DNA of 64,000 nucleotides from Neodiprion pinetum (Eukaryota; Arthropoda; Insecta; Hymenoptera; Diprionidae), in contig NC_060234.1 of the NCBI RefSeq assembly GCF_021155775.2, positions 3,720,001 to 3,784,000 of the forward strand. Reading direction: 5' to 3'. A program made the position numbers and the translations under genes. The notes beneath the pieces are model-generated. The model made no database searches. It worked only from the letters and a program-made list of their open reading frames with translations, and had not been told where the DNA came from. Below, one piece after another: positions 51,261-62,864 of this stretch. Every line of letters starts with the position of its first letter. Within the stretch, counting starts at the first letter, position 1.

Positions 51261-53295
51261 ACAAAACCCACGTCAATTGTGATTCGGTCTTGTTGTACAA
51301 TGCATACGTATACACGTATGTCGCATGTAACCAGATATAGCACAAGCGTACACGCGTACGAATGAGACACGGTGATAAACGAGGAGGATGAAATTATCCC
51401 AACGCTAACCTTCCTCTCATTTGTGTTAATATGAAATTTAATTATTTTTGTGGTTTTACCGTGCTTTGTACGTACGATGATGATCACATGATGTCGCAAA
51501 AAACGGTGTTTAAACTTATACGTTTACGTTCATTCAGCGTCAATATTATTCGTTTGAAAAATTCAAATTGACTTTGGGATAAAAATTGTTACGTCTTTAC
51601 GTGATAACAGTAATGATAAACAAAAATAATGACGACGACAAAAATTGTTGTTTCTTGACGGATATTGGAGAAATGAGATTAACTTCCGACGAAAAATATT
51701 TCACTCACACTTTCGTTGATTACTTTTATCAGAGCTTTTAAAATCCCCCTTTCAATTCTCTCGCTTGACAATAATGTTGTCGGAGAAGCGGACTTGTACC
51801 TTGAGTATAAGCACCGAGCATTCAAAATTGCATCAATTGTAATTCGAAGTACGAAAGCTTCGAGCGTGAAGATGATAGAGTGAAAATGAGCAAACAGTTT
51901 GCACTGTTGTTTCCAAATTTAACGTAACGTATTTTCGATTAAACAATGTTTTTTTCACGAAAAAATAAAAGTTCTGATGTGAAATTTTTGTTTCAAAATC
52001 TCTCGAAAGACGTGAAAGCTAAGAGAAATTTCAGTGATCACTGCGTATCTCTAAACATATTCGAACGAGGACGTTTGAGAAGCGAATAAATTACATATGA
52101 ATTCATCTCCGCGTTCTATTTTCCTTGCCTCGTCAATTTAAATTCCTCTCGAAATAAAAAAGGAAAATAAAAAGTATGTATACTGTTATCGATAAGAATC
52201 TGTTTCGTTTTACGGACTAAGAATTTCGCGATTATTCGTAGCTTTTTACACTGTCATAATTTTCGACAAGTCGAGGGCGATTTTTCGCTCGAGTGTCGTC
52301 AGACGTGTTATTGAAGTGTCCAAAATCTTGGCAAGCGTATACGAAATCTTATTAATACTCCAAAATACGACCGCTGTAAGAGAACTGCGCTATTTAATAC
52401 TTGTGACATGAAGTGCAGAGAGCGTGATCGTCTCGGAGTTGATCTATCGCGTAAAATAACTAAAATAAAAAAAGAAAACTCATCCTTGTTTGGATACACT
52501 AAATAATCCAAATTGAGAGCTCTGAAATCGACGCAATTTATCTCAGCGGGCACGGAAGCAAACTAACCGCAGATGCCTCAACGAAAATTAACTACTGCTG
52601 CTGAACGCTCTTCATCAACTCTAGAAATAACCATTAAACAAACGCGTTGTATTATAGATGAACAGAGAGAGAGAGAGAGAGAAGTAAAGCACTGCAAGCG
52701 CACCCGGAAATTTGAAAATACTAAAACACGCACTCCGACTTCCGATCTGGCAGTTGTTGGCGTTACGTTGAGACAAACAGTGCGGCTTAATGTAATCGAC
52801 GATTGTATGTTATAAGCGGTTCAGTGTACCTGGCTTGTACAGTGTCCGGTAATTTACTCTCTGTTATCGCTTCGGGTACATATAACGTCTTTCAGACATG
52901 AAAATAATTTATCCATCTGTGTTATATATATATATATATATATCTTTTCTTTTTCTGGCTACTGTATTTGTTGCCTTACGTCCGTCAAACAATGTTTTGT
53001 TGATGTTTTGGCTACGTTTCGTATAATACCAGTCGAAAGCTAGAGTGCAGACATTGGCAAAGCACGAGATCAAATTTCTCTCACGTACTATTTGAATAAC
53101 GTGTACCACACCATCAATTTGCAAGTAGTTAATGATCAATTCAATAATACGACTTCCAACGTTCATTGATTCAGTTCCTTTCCATGTTCTTGAAAAAGTG
53201 CAACGGTAATTGAAGCAAAAAAAAACACTCAGAGCAGTATCTTGGACTGTAAAAGGTGGCGCTCCGCCTTTGAGGGATACTGAGATGTACAGTTG
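51261..53295. other. 5' flank or leader region of module 2
   Basis: It holds a short GA run at 52665-52682 and a (TA)n run at 52924-52943. A possible acceptor (ACGTCTTTCAG) ends at 52895. An in-frame TGA at 53281 closes the receptor frame just before the start codon. Confidence 0.4.
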
Positions 53296-53973
53296 ATGAA
53301 TATCACGCGAGGAATGGAATTGGCGAGCAAGTGTCCAGACCTGGAAAGAAACAGATTGTCAAGTAGCCTGGACATAGAAAGCCTGAACGAGTTTGGATTC
53401 GACTTGGTGAACACAGGTGTGGTACCGACGAGTTCGACGCCATCGGCAACAGAGGCGGACGTAGCCAGCGTGTCGAGTCATCAAGTGCACTTGAACGTCC
53501 CATTCACGGTGATTAAGGGCGTGATCATGGTGAGCATAATGACTACCGCGGTTCTGGGCAACGCTCTCGTGATAGCCAGTGTACGAAGGCACCGGAAACT
53601 CCGGGTACCGACCAACTGCTACGTGGTGAGCTTGGCGGCCGCCGACCTCCTCGTAGCCATGTGCGCCATGACCTTCAACGCCTCGGTCGAGCTTTCGGGG
53701 CGTTGGGTGTTCGGCAGGTTCATGTGCGACGTCTGGAGCTCCCTCGACGTCTACTTTTCGAGCGCTTCCATCCTCCACCTCTGCTGCATAAGCGTGGATA
53801 GGTATTACGCCATCGTACGACCCCTTGAATACCCCATAATAATGCGGCGGGCCACCGTAACTCTGATGCTTGGAAGCGCCTGGCTTCTTCCCGCCCTCAT
53901 CAGCTTCATACCCATATTCCTTGGATGGTACACCACCCAGGATCATCTGGACTTTCTCACAAGCCATCCGGAG
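53296..53973 (+). CDS. Beta-type octopamine receptor, module 2, exon with N-terminus to TM4 (partial gene)
   Basis: This encodes residues 1-226 of a paralogue of module 1. I chose the ATG at 53296: the codon before it is TTG and a TGA lies 15 nt upstream in frame. The N-terminus is longer than and unrelated to that of module 1, with one sequon at Asn2. TM1 has GN at 88-89, TM2 Asp117 (2.50), TM3 Cys144, Asp151 (3.32) and DRY at 168-170, TM4 Trp196. From TM1 to the exon end it differs from module 1 at about 28 of 155 positions. First extracellular loop: SGRWVFG, without the extra Gly of module 1. It ends after a complete Glu codon at GAG|GTACGC, exactly as in module 1. Read-through stays open to 54180, adding 69 residues with a hydrophobic run (LLILLYLTIVLIPLF), which I regard as intron. 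Confidence 0.93.
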
Positions 53974-55397
53974 GTACGCGACTATCGATTCTTCCGACCC
54001 TGCCTGCTTCCACAACCACTTAGCGACACTTTCTCCCACCTCTTTTCGTCCTTGCGTCTGCTCGGTCACACGACCGAAATCGACCTGCTTATTTTACTGT
54101 ACTTGACAATCGTACTCATACCTTTATTTAAAGCAGATCCGAACGTCAGTCTGACTTCAAAAAGTCGAAAGCACGTCTAGGTGAAGTTCTAATCAACCAA
54201 ACAGTTCGGACAAAGCTCAAAGTCTGGCTCAATGATGAATCTATACTTTGAGGTTCTGGAACATTTTTCTTCTGGACGAAAATCACAGCTTTTCTTACAA
54301 CAGATCCATTCACAGTCAAACGTGAATTCTGCGTCTGAAAGTCTCTTTCTACAAAATCGCTTCATATTTTTATAATTTAGTGTCTCTGACCTGTGTAATA
54401 TTTCACCATAGTGTTAATCTTGAACTAATAATTAAACAACATGATTTGCTGTTACTTTCTTTCCTTCTCATTCTAACCGCACCCATCTTAATACTCCAAC
54501 ATTCCAAGAGTCTTGACTCGTGGATCGTCACCCTGATTTCAACTCAAGACTCTGACCCACAAGTGGTAAACTCCTTATCGATAACCACTTTTAAAGATTC
54601 TCTGTTTTTTCCGGTTGGCGATGAACTTTCGTAAGTATATCCACTGGCTCAACTCACTCCGGTCGCTTCATAAAACGGCGTGCTCATTTCAGTTGAGGAT
54701 CAAGACTCCGAATGAGAAGATAAAAGTCCCAGATATATTTTTGCTTCAATCAGGGAACCACGAGATCCGATAAGCTTCGAACAATTCAATCTTGTATTGC
54801 TTGCTGAAAATTAGGTAACCTGATAACCGCCGCTTGCTTTTCTCACCAAGCCGAATCCAATTTCCGAACAATTCCATTTCATTATCTCACGTCATGATTT
54901 CACCGGTGACGTTATTGCGCAGCGAATAAGGGTCGAGCAACACCCACGACTTCGGGGTTACCCGTATAAGCCAAATAGAAATATGCCATTTATCAAAGAG
55001 TCGAAGGAGTGAGTTGATAGCAATCCCCAAAGGGGCCTTTAGCGACTGGTTTATTTGTTCTTAAATTGCGTATGTCCTAACGCCTCGATTACACCTTTTG
55101 TTTTATGCAGGATAACGTTTCTCTCGAGGTTAAATTAATTAAAATCGTGGGTCGAGAGGAAACACGATTCGACGCATTTACATTAGAGATCCTATCTTGT
55201 TAACCAGAATTATTTCACTTCCCTCCGTCAGCACCGTCAGACCTCGCAAGCAAATGACCTCGCGTGTTACGATATTGGAGTTTCCGATTCAGTTTTCCTC
55301 CTTGCGATGGCGATTTGTCCCGGGTAAACCTTGAACCAATAGATAAAAATTATAATAAATATTAAAGTATAAAGGTGAAAACGTTTGGGTAAATCAG
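53974..55397 (+). other. Intron 1 of receptor module 2
   Basis: This is 1424 nt from GTACGC to AAATCAG, phase 0, at the same codon boundary as intron 1 of module 1. The polypyrimidine tract before the acceptor is weak (TTTGGGTAAATCAG), so this intron may be spliced less efficiently. The first 207 nt happen to be open in the receptor frame. Confidence 0.88.
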
Positions 55398-55695
55398 GTG
55401 TGCGGATTCGTGGTGAACCGAGCTTACGCGGTGATCAGTTCCTCGGTATCATTCTGGATTCCGGGTATAGTGATGATCGTCATGTATTGCAAGATATACA
55501 AGGAGGCGATAAGGCAGAGGAAGGCCCTCAGCCGAGCTTCGAGCAACACTGTCCTGAACAGTGTTCATCTCCACCGAGTTTCCACCTCGCGTCACCACTC
55601 AAGGGCCTCTCATCAGCTTTTGCTCCATCCCAGCGACGCCAGTGATTCCCGACGTCCTTCGTACAGAACCGCCACCGAGCTCAATGCCGAAAACG
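55398..55695 (+). CDS. Beta-type octopamine receptor, module 2, exon with TM5 and third intracellular loop (partial gene)
   Basis: This encodes residues 227-325 and is exactly as long (298 nt) as its counterpart in module 1. Cys228 is the loop-2 cysteine. TM5 has Ser240, Ser241, Ser242 and Ser244 (5.42, 5.43, 5.44, 5.46) in ISSSVSFWIP with Pro248 (5.50). The loop reads KIYKEAIRQRKALSRASSN, then a variable part, and closes with ELNAEN. Phase 1 end at G|GTGAGT, so both modules can splice in frame to the same kind of downstream exon. Unlike module 1, the frame past the donor stays open to 55859, adding a charged tail of 54 residues (with LELARKRLIDEKEKNRLV). TM6 and TM7 are not found before the window ends. 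Confidence 0.92.
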
Positions 55696-57299
55696 GTGAG
55701 TATAAATGGGGGATAAAGTTTGGTAAACTATACCTGGTGTCCTTAGAGCTTGCACGGAAGAGGCTTATCGATGAAAAAGAGAAGAACCGTTTGGTGATGG
55801 TCGTGGAGTTCGTCGCCAAGGCTTTACCGGCTATGATGAGGTATACGGCAAAACTATAAATAGGAACAATGTCGGTAAAGTCAACTTTGTCGCTTAGACG
55901 TGAAGACTTCGACTCGTTGTCGGTTGGTAGAGTTTTGTCCTTTCGAAAGTCTCGCAGCCACCGTTCCACGGTGTTCAAGTAGTTACGGCTCTTCCGTTAT
56001 CGCGCTAATGTAAGTTCTGGCATCCTTTTTACTACTTTTAAAACTCTTTGAAAGGGACGAAGTTCCGTCTGCTTGCAGTTTTGAACTTCTGCCCGACAGA
56101 CGCGCTGTTTTAGAACTTTCCTCACAAGAAATTTTATCATTTTACTCTTCTCGTTTTCATATTGTAAAGGACGTTTTACGCCTTTTTTTTTTGAATTTCA
56201 ATAAAAATATGGCGTGTGTGTATAATCCAAACAATAAGATATACAACAGCGGTGTTGATTAATTTTACATGAGTTTTGTCAAGTGGTCGAAGCTGAGGGT
56301 GTAAATTAAACGCTGTATATTGTTATACCGTAAAAAGCAAAAACTGCCAACTTCCCAATTTAGTATCAACCCCTCGCCATCCTAATGACTGAGAACTGGG
56401 TTTCTTTATTAGTTTGTCTTTTATATTTGACCCTGAATGATGGTCTTTTTATTGAAGCTGGGACCACGCTCGTAAAATTTACCACCCCTGGATCATTGTA
56501 TCAAGTATTGATTTTCCTAGATTCCGTTTCCATGCATTCGATTTATTTTTTCCCGGTTGATAAAACCCCGCGATTGTCGTCACGTTTTCATTTCTCATGT
56601 ACCACGTGAATTTATATTCAGCTCCACTTTAACCGTTCAACGATAGGGGTCACGAAACAACCCGACACTCAAGCTTTGTGAAGTTTTTCACGGTTTAACC
56701 TTGGGTTACGGACTAGCTTTCAGCGTTTTCAATACCTTTGGGAACATCCATTAGAGTCAGTTTGTTAGAGCCCTTATTGTAACTCACCGGACACGAATGT
56801 CCGATTAGTGTTCGATGTTTTTACCGGTACGGTACGAAGTGTAAAAAAGCCTAGCAGTTGAAACGCATTGACTTCAATTTCAAGCAATGCGTTTCTAAAA
56901 CACAATTATCCTGAAGAAAAAAAGATTGCTCTTCACTCGTGAAAATTTTGACAAAAATGAAACATCTCAGGATACCGATGGCGATCATTACTTTTCCAAA
57001 ACAACGGTGGATATACGAGTAGTCGATATTCTGAATACTTAGGTAGAAACGCAACCCTCTCCTTGATTCCCTGACACATTTTGGAACTCATGGCTTATCC
57101 AATCGCTTTGAGAAATTGGATCGAGAAGCACTAATCGATGCCAGAGTATATTTTCACGGTGAATTCAAAATCTGCACGAGAGACTGTGACCGTCAAAAAA
57201 TGAAAATTGGATACGAAGACGTAAATTACGCTCTGAATAAGCTGTTAATGAAAGTAAAACGTTAACCACGACCGTAAACAACAATTTAATGTTGGCCAA
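55696..57299. other. Start of the next intron of module 2
   Basis: The first 164 nt are open in the receptor frame (see the preceding exon). After that I see no exon and no receptor motif. Confidence 0.5.
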
Positions 57300-57902
57300 T
57301 TTGTTTGCCAAGATGATATACGGTTAATGTACGAAAATCTGAATATTCAGAATGAGTTTTAAGTCCTCCCTCCTCAACTAGCGCACAGAGTCAATATATT
57401 TACGCGAGCGATTCTGTTTCGAAATTCCATCGCTTATCTACCCTCGTTCAGAAGTTAAATTAAGCAACATCGATCGATGTCGAGAGTATTTTTATTCCTT
57501 TTCGTGGCTTAAATGCAAAGTCGAAAAGTCGACCTCCAGCTTTTCAAAATATCAACTTAACAATTCACCTGAGTTTTTTTCAGAAATCAATTGTTGTGAT
57601 AACGTTGAAGGCCACATTTGAAGCAAGTACATTCATAATCCGTAAAATATTACGGATTATATTAAAATATTAGAAATCTGTAAACGTGCGTAAAAAATCA
57701 CCGCTACGGAAGTCGGTTTATTTCCGTTTACCAAGATAACAGCGTGTCCTTGTTAGTATTCCGAAAACCCAGGATAAATTAAACGTTCCCTTTAATTCCC
57801 GGCTCAGAGTGGATATATTTACGCAAGCTATTTAATTTCGGAACTCAGCGCTTACGTTTTATACCCTTCTTGAGCAGTTAATTTAAGAAACATCGATCGA
57901 TG
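57300..57902. repeat. Diverged tandem duplication, about 420-bp spacing
   Basis: Segments 57383-57480 and 57803-57902 align directly: ACAGAGTCAATATATTTACG with TCAGAGTGGATATATTTACG, and GTTAAATTAAGCAACATCG with GTTAATTTAAGAAACATCG, each followed by ATCGATG. Weaker similarity extends upstream of both (GTTTGCCAAGATGATA and GTTTACCAAGATAACA). Confidence 0.6.
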
Positions 57903-60900
57903 GATTATCACGAAGATCAGTGACCTTGGTTCGTCCGCTCTGCACGCAGGTAAATGGCACACGATCCATTGGCACGTAATGTTAACAACAACAGAAAGTA
58001 AAACATAGTTTAATTTAACGAATCGCTCTTGCAGTCTAGTGAAAAAATCACTGAAACCATAAGTAAAAAATACGTGTGTAGGATTTGAGAAGTTAGGTTG
58101 AAGTTGGTTGACTCGCATTTGGTGACCAAAAATCTCCTCTTAACGTAGAAAACATGTCAATAATGGATATTAAAAAGGGAAAGTTCGGTTTCATTGATAC
58201 AACCTCAAGATGCTCAAATTGTTATTCGGTTATTTCGATCACACTGTTTAGTTCAGTTTTAACGAATAAAGGTTTGTTTTTCCGTATATAAATTCTCTGT
58301 GAGTGGTCTGAAATTCAATTTTCACGTATAATATGATTGAAAACCCTTTATTGTTTTGGTAATTCATATTTGAGTAAAAAAATTGATCTGAGGTGGATTT
58401 TGCAGAGAATTTAATACAAACAGTACGCGTATTTGATAATAGAAGAAAAAATATTGAAAAAATCCATAATTGTTTCAAAATTATTACCAACCGAAAACTC
58501 TCCAAGTTCAATTTTGTGTAAGCAAATTGATTTTCTCATTGAAAAAAAAAAAGAAACAAAACAACATCGTTTCAATTAAATTTGCATTATTTTTCGTATC
58601 TTATCGTCAATAATTGTTCCAGATTACTCAACGTGATTTATACCAGAAATTTTAGAACTGAACGATTATTTTAATCGACATACGTACCCGATACACATTG
58701 ATATTAATTTTTACAAGGAGCTTTTATACCAGCGATAAATATCAGAGAAACAAATGGCTGCAGGGGCGTATCTATACACATAATGGAAATGTCAAAGTCG
58801 GTAAGCTCCCCGAAACAAAACACATATATTCCGATTTGAATAATATCGGTATAAACAAACAACGGACGTTTCAGCCTCGATGTTTTCCCAGCTGCAAGCT
58901 GGGATGAAAAATGATCGAAAGGGATAAGGACAATGCCAAAAAAAAAAAACCAACATGAAAGGGAACAACGAAAACAAAAATATTGGTTACGCTGTTTGTG
59001 AACCATCGGATTGCTGAGATTCTCATCTGAAGCCAAAATCAATATCTAGCCGTGTTACACGTCAGACGAAGAGTGAAAAAAAACTTTTTAAATTACTGCA
59101 GTTATCCGAGTTTGGCGATGTTCAAAATTCTTCACTTATGATACGCGTTAATTGATTTGAGGAATCCTCGTGAATTTCAGTGCTTACGAAGCTTCGTTTA
59201 TTCCTAAGAAAAATAATGCGACAAAAAATGTCTGTAACTTACAACAATCACTAGCAATTGCTGATGATAAATTTATTGAAATTTATCGATGTTTGATAAC
59301 CGAAACATTCTGTGGTTGTATAATTATCCGTCCGAAGCTTAGTTTTCAGGAAAATCCATTGCAATATTTAACAGTATAATTAATGGGTCTGAAACTGAAT
59401 AATCTCTAGGTTGATAAGGTAATTGCGGATTAAAAATATCTATACAATTGATCAGTCGAAGTATTTGTTTTTTTTCTTTTTTTTTTTCTCGATAAAAGAA
59501 GTAATTTTAACGAGCTTAGTTTAACCGTTGAACTTTTATCGATAATCTTGAGTTCGTCCATTTCCTTTGATTGATTTTCAAATAATTAATGTTCATTCAA
59601 TCGTCGGAAAGAAGTTAAATTCTTGTCTGTCAATTTTCAAATTTTCATATTCCCTCAAACAATTCGACGATCCGCAGTAATTAGACGCAACAATCTACCT
59701 TCGAAGTAAGTTTCCCAACGATGAGCCAAATTGTCAGAAGCTCAACCCTGGGATGATATTCTCTGCGACAGTTTCATTAAGAGACGAGAAACGTCCGGTT
59801 CAATTTTCTCTGATTTTTATTTACCCTCTAGGAATTCGCCGCGTTCGCGTAATGCGCGAAAAGCGTGGAGGCCTCAGTTCTCGTGGGAAATCCGTCCCGA
59901 ACACCCCGCGCCGTTCAGAGCTTTCCTCATAACAAGAGACTACGCGAATGGTATCCTTCAAGAATCGATTCTCGCTGAGGCGACTTTTTGCCCCCCAAAT
60001 CCCTCTTTTTTCACCTTGAATATTTCTCATATATACATACATATATATATATTCACTAGGAGTACAAAGTCCGTTTAAAAGCAAAAGATCTTTCGGAACA
60101 AGAAGCGCTGCGTTAAATTTTATTTAATCAAAACCCCGCGGAGGAGTTTAAAACGTTGATAAAAATCGAGGAATCGCTTATATATTATCGTACCAGGGAT
60201 GAAAAGCTCCGGCGTCAAAAAGTTCCAAGCGGAAAAGCTTGCCCATGGTTTAATATTAAAGAGATATAACCAACTCTGAATAGCCTACCGAAATTTTTCT
60301 CACCGTCCAAAATGCAAAGGCATGAGTTTCAATTTACAGCATCCAGATGTTTTCTTTCACGTCGGAATTCTTCGACGTCCAAAGCACCGAATTTCTACGA
60401 AACGCTAATCAGACGCATAAAACTTCGCACGAAAATAGAGACGATTTATCTTAAAATAATCGATACTTCAATTTACCTGTTTGAGTATAATTTCAATTAT
60501 ATCTTTTTTTTCTGGTCAATTTCAATGTTTCCAATCGCTTTAAATTTGATAGGTAACAATTGGTTCAAAATTTGCAAACAAAAGCTTTAAGCAAAAGAGA
60601 CTGAAAACATTGACACAAGTTCGAGGATTTACAAACTTCAAAATTAGTCGTTAGATTAACGCATTTTTTTCTATTCCGCAGATTACGTTTCACTTAATTT
60701 ATTTGGCTTCTATAGAGATTTTTCAACTCACGTTATTTACATTCATTGCTTGCGAATTCGCTATTATTTATTGCGAAAATTCGGGTCACTAAATATTTGT
60801 GAATATTGTTGTATATTCTTAAATCTTTAAACTGAATAATAATACCCTGCAGGTTGTACTGATCCATAATAATTATCAAAGTTTAACAAACCATTATCGT

Positions 60901-62126
60901 TATTCTCTAAATTATTACTACGCGTTATTATATTCATTGCCTACGCATATTAAGTATTGAATATTCATCACATCGTGCCGAATGCTGACCTAATGTATTA
61001 AAAATATCTTCAACGAACCGTGATAATTAACTATTTTACAAATCGCGAGGCGGCAGGAAAGAACACTTCAAACGTTATTGCGAAAATTATTGAAACGTTA
61101 TTTTAACATTAATCAAGCTTGCTGAATTTCTCCATCACGTCTTTTTCCTTCAATTTTTCTCATACTGTTCTAAGTGTTAATTTTCCGAATAAAGTATTTC
61201 GAAACGCCAATGGTCCAAAATTTTTTCTAGAAAATACGAAACGAGAATACGAGCTGTAGAAACGAATCTCTTCAATTTTAAATAACTTACAGGGCTTATT
61301 TTGTTCGTAAATAAATTTTCTACAAATCTACAAAATCCGATATCGTATTACGGTGAAATATATTTTCTCAAGGCAATGATTCACCATTCATCACTTACAA
61401 TAATTTCACTAATAACGTATTTTTCATCAACAATTCCATGTATAAAGAATTCATTTTGAATAAAAACGATACCTAGTTCATTAAAACCGTGCGAACGATA
61501 CGGTTTTTTTTTTATTGTTCATGTAATTTATCTCTTCACAGAAAAAAAAAATACGAAATATCTATCCGAAACCTTCGTTAAGTACGTGAGCTTTCAGTTA
61601 CTACAACTCTTTGATCGGACTGTACATCTGCTACGTATTTAATTAACGTAATACAAGAGACAAATGACAGCTGATCGTGGGGGTTGAAAATTTCCTACCA
61701 ATCGGTGCGCAAGATGAAAAATAACAGGGTGAAAATGCTGAGGGATGTTGCGCAAATTAGCGAAGCCGATATCATACAAGACGTCAGGTTTCGAAGGTAC
61801 GGAATCTTCACGTAATTAATTATTACACCCTGTTATACGCATCGGGTCCGCCGGTTGTGTGTAATTACGCGTTACCTTAGGGTTAAGGGTGGAGGGTGCA
61901 GGGATGAAAACCGTGTCAGCCACGCAGATGTCGGCGAGGTTTCTTGCTTTGTTATACATTATACGTAGAGCCTAAGCTCCGCGGTCTGAAAGATGTTTGA
62001 CACAAGTTTGCACTGCATCCTCATAACCGGAGGTTATATTTAAAACTACTTATCTCGGCTGTGCAGCCTCCGCGGAACCTTCGTCAAACGTACACTTGAC
62101 CCCAGTGATTCTGAGAAAATTAATTA
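57903..62126. other. Non-coding stretch
   Basis: AT-rich. An ORF at 59731-60078 (+) has a less biased first 80 residues but no motif I know and starts at a TTG, so I do not call it. No TM6 or TM7 exon was recognised. Confidence 0.4.
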
Positions 62127-62864
62127 ATTTTGTCAACGAGTCGGTTAAGTTGGCAATGCGGAATCAGCCCGCAGCGCCACCGCCGGTCGGCTGCGAAACG
62201 ATAAGATTAATATTTGTAAACATAACGTAACCTAGGATCCTCGAATTTTTTATTTTTGTAATTTTGTAGCTTACCTGAAACACACCAAATATTTGCAAAT
62301 ATAACGTAACTTATAACCGTCGAATCTTGTACTTTCGTATTTTTATATTTGACCTAAAAACACAAAATCTTTGTAAAAATAATGTAACCTATGACCGTCG
62401 AATTTTGCATTTTTGCATTTTTGTATTTTAACCATTAATATAAAATCTTTGCCAAATCAAGATAACCCATAACCATCGAATCTAGCCCATATATACAAAA
62501 TTCTATTCAATCTTTGCAAACATAACAACCCATTACCGTCGAATCTAATCTAAAAATACAAAATCCGGCTCAACCTTTGTAGACAAAACACAATAATTTA
62601 CCCAATAATAAACAATTCAACGATCATAGAGGTTGTGTCATGTCTTCAAATATTCAACCGAATTTTGAATTTTAGGTTAGTTTCTACAGTCATAAATTAT
62701 GTTATGTTCACAAAGATCAAACCGAATTCTGTACTTTTGGGTTAGATTCTACGATCACGGGTTACGTTACGTCAGTGATGATCGAAGCTGTTTCGAGGCC
62801 GGCCGGCGGTGGCGCTGCGGGCTGAATCTGTATTGCCAACCCAACCGATTCGTCGATAAAATCA
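62127..62864. mobile_element. Foldback element with tandem subrepeats in its arms
   Basis: The outer ends, about 62127-62190 and 62800-62864, are inverted copies containing CAGCCCGCAGCGCCACCGCC and its complement plus CGGTT-AGTTGGCAAT. Inside the left arm, about five diverged units of 64-79 bp follow each other from 62220, each with ATAACGTAACC, ACCGTCGAAT and AATCTTTGCAAA-like parts. The right arm carries about two units in the opposite orientation (GGTTAGATTCTACGATCACG). There is no transposase. The ORF at 62699-63001 only reflects the GC-rich end. Confidence 0.75.

Noticed and set aside
53359..54069. Long minus-strand ORF (236 codons) opposite module 2
   Set aside because: It is the antisense shadow of the conserved receptor exon, kept open by its GC-rich codons.
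53293..54180. A continuous 295-codon receptor ORF as one exon
   Set aside because: After the Pro-Glu codon the translation stops resembling any receptor, a donor sits exactly where module 1 has one, and the true continuation (Val-Cys...) is at 55398. The first codon is also TTG rather than ATG.
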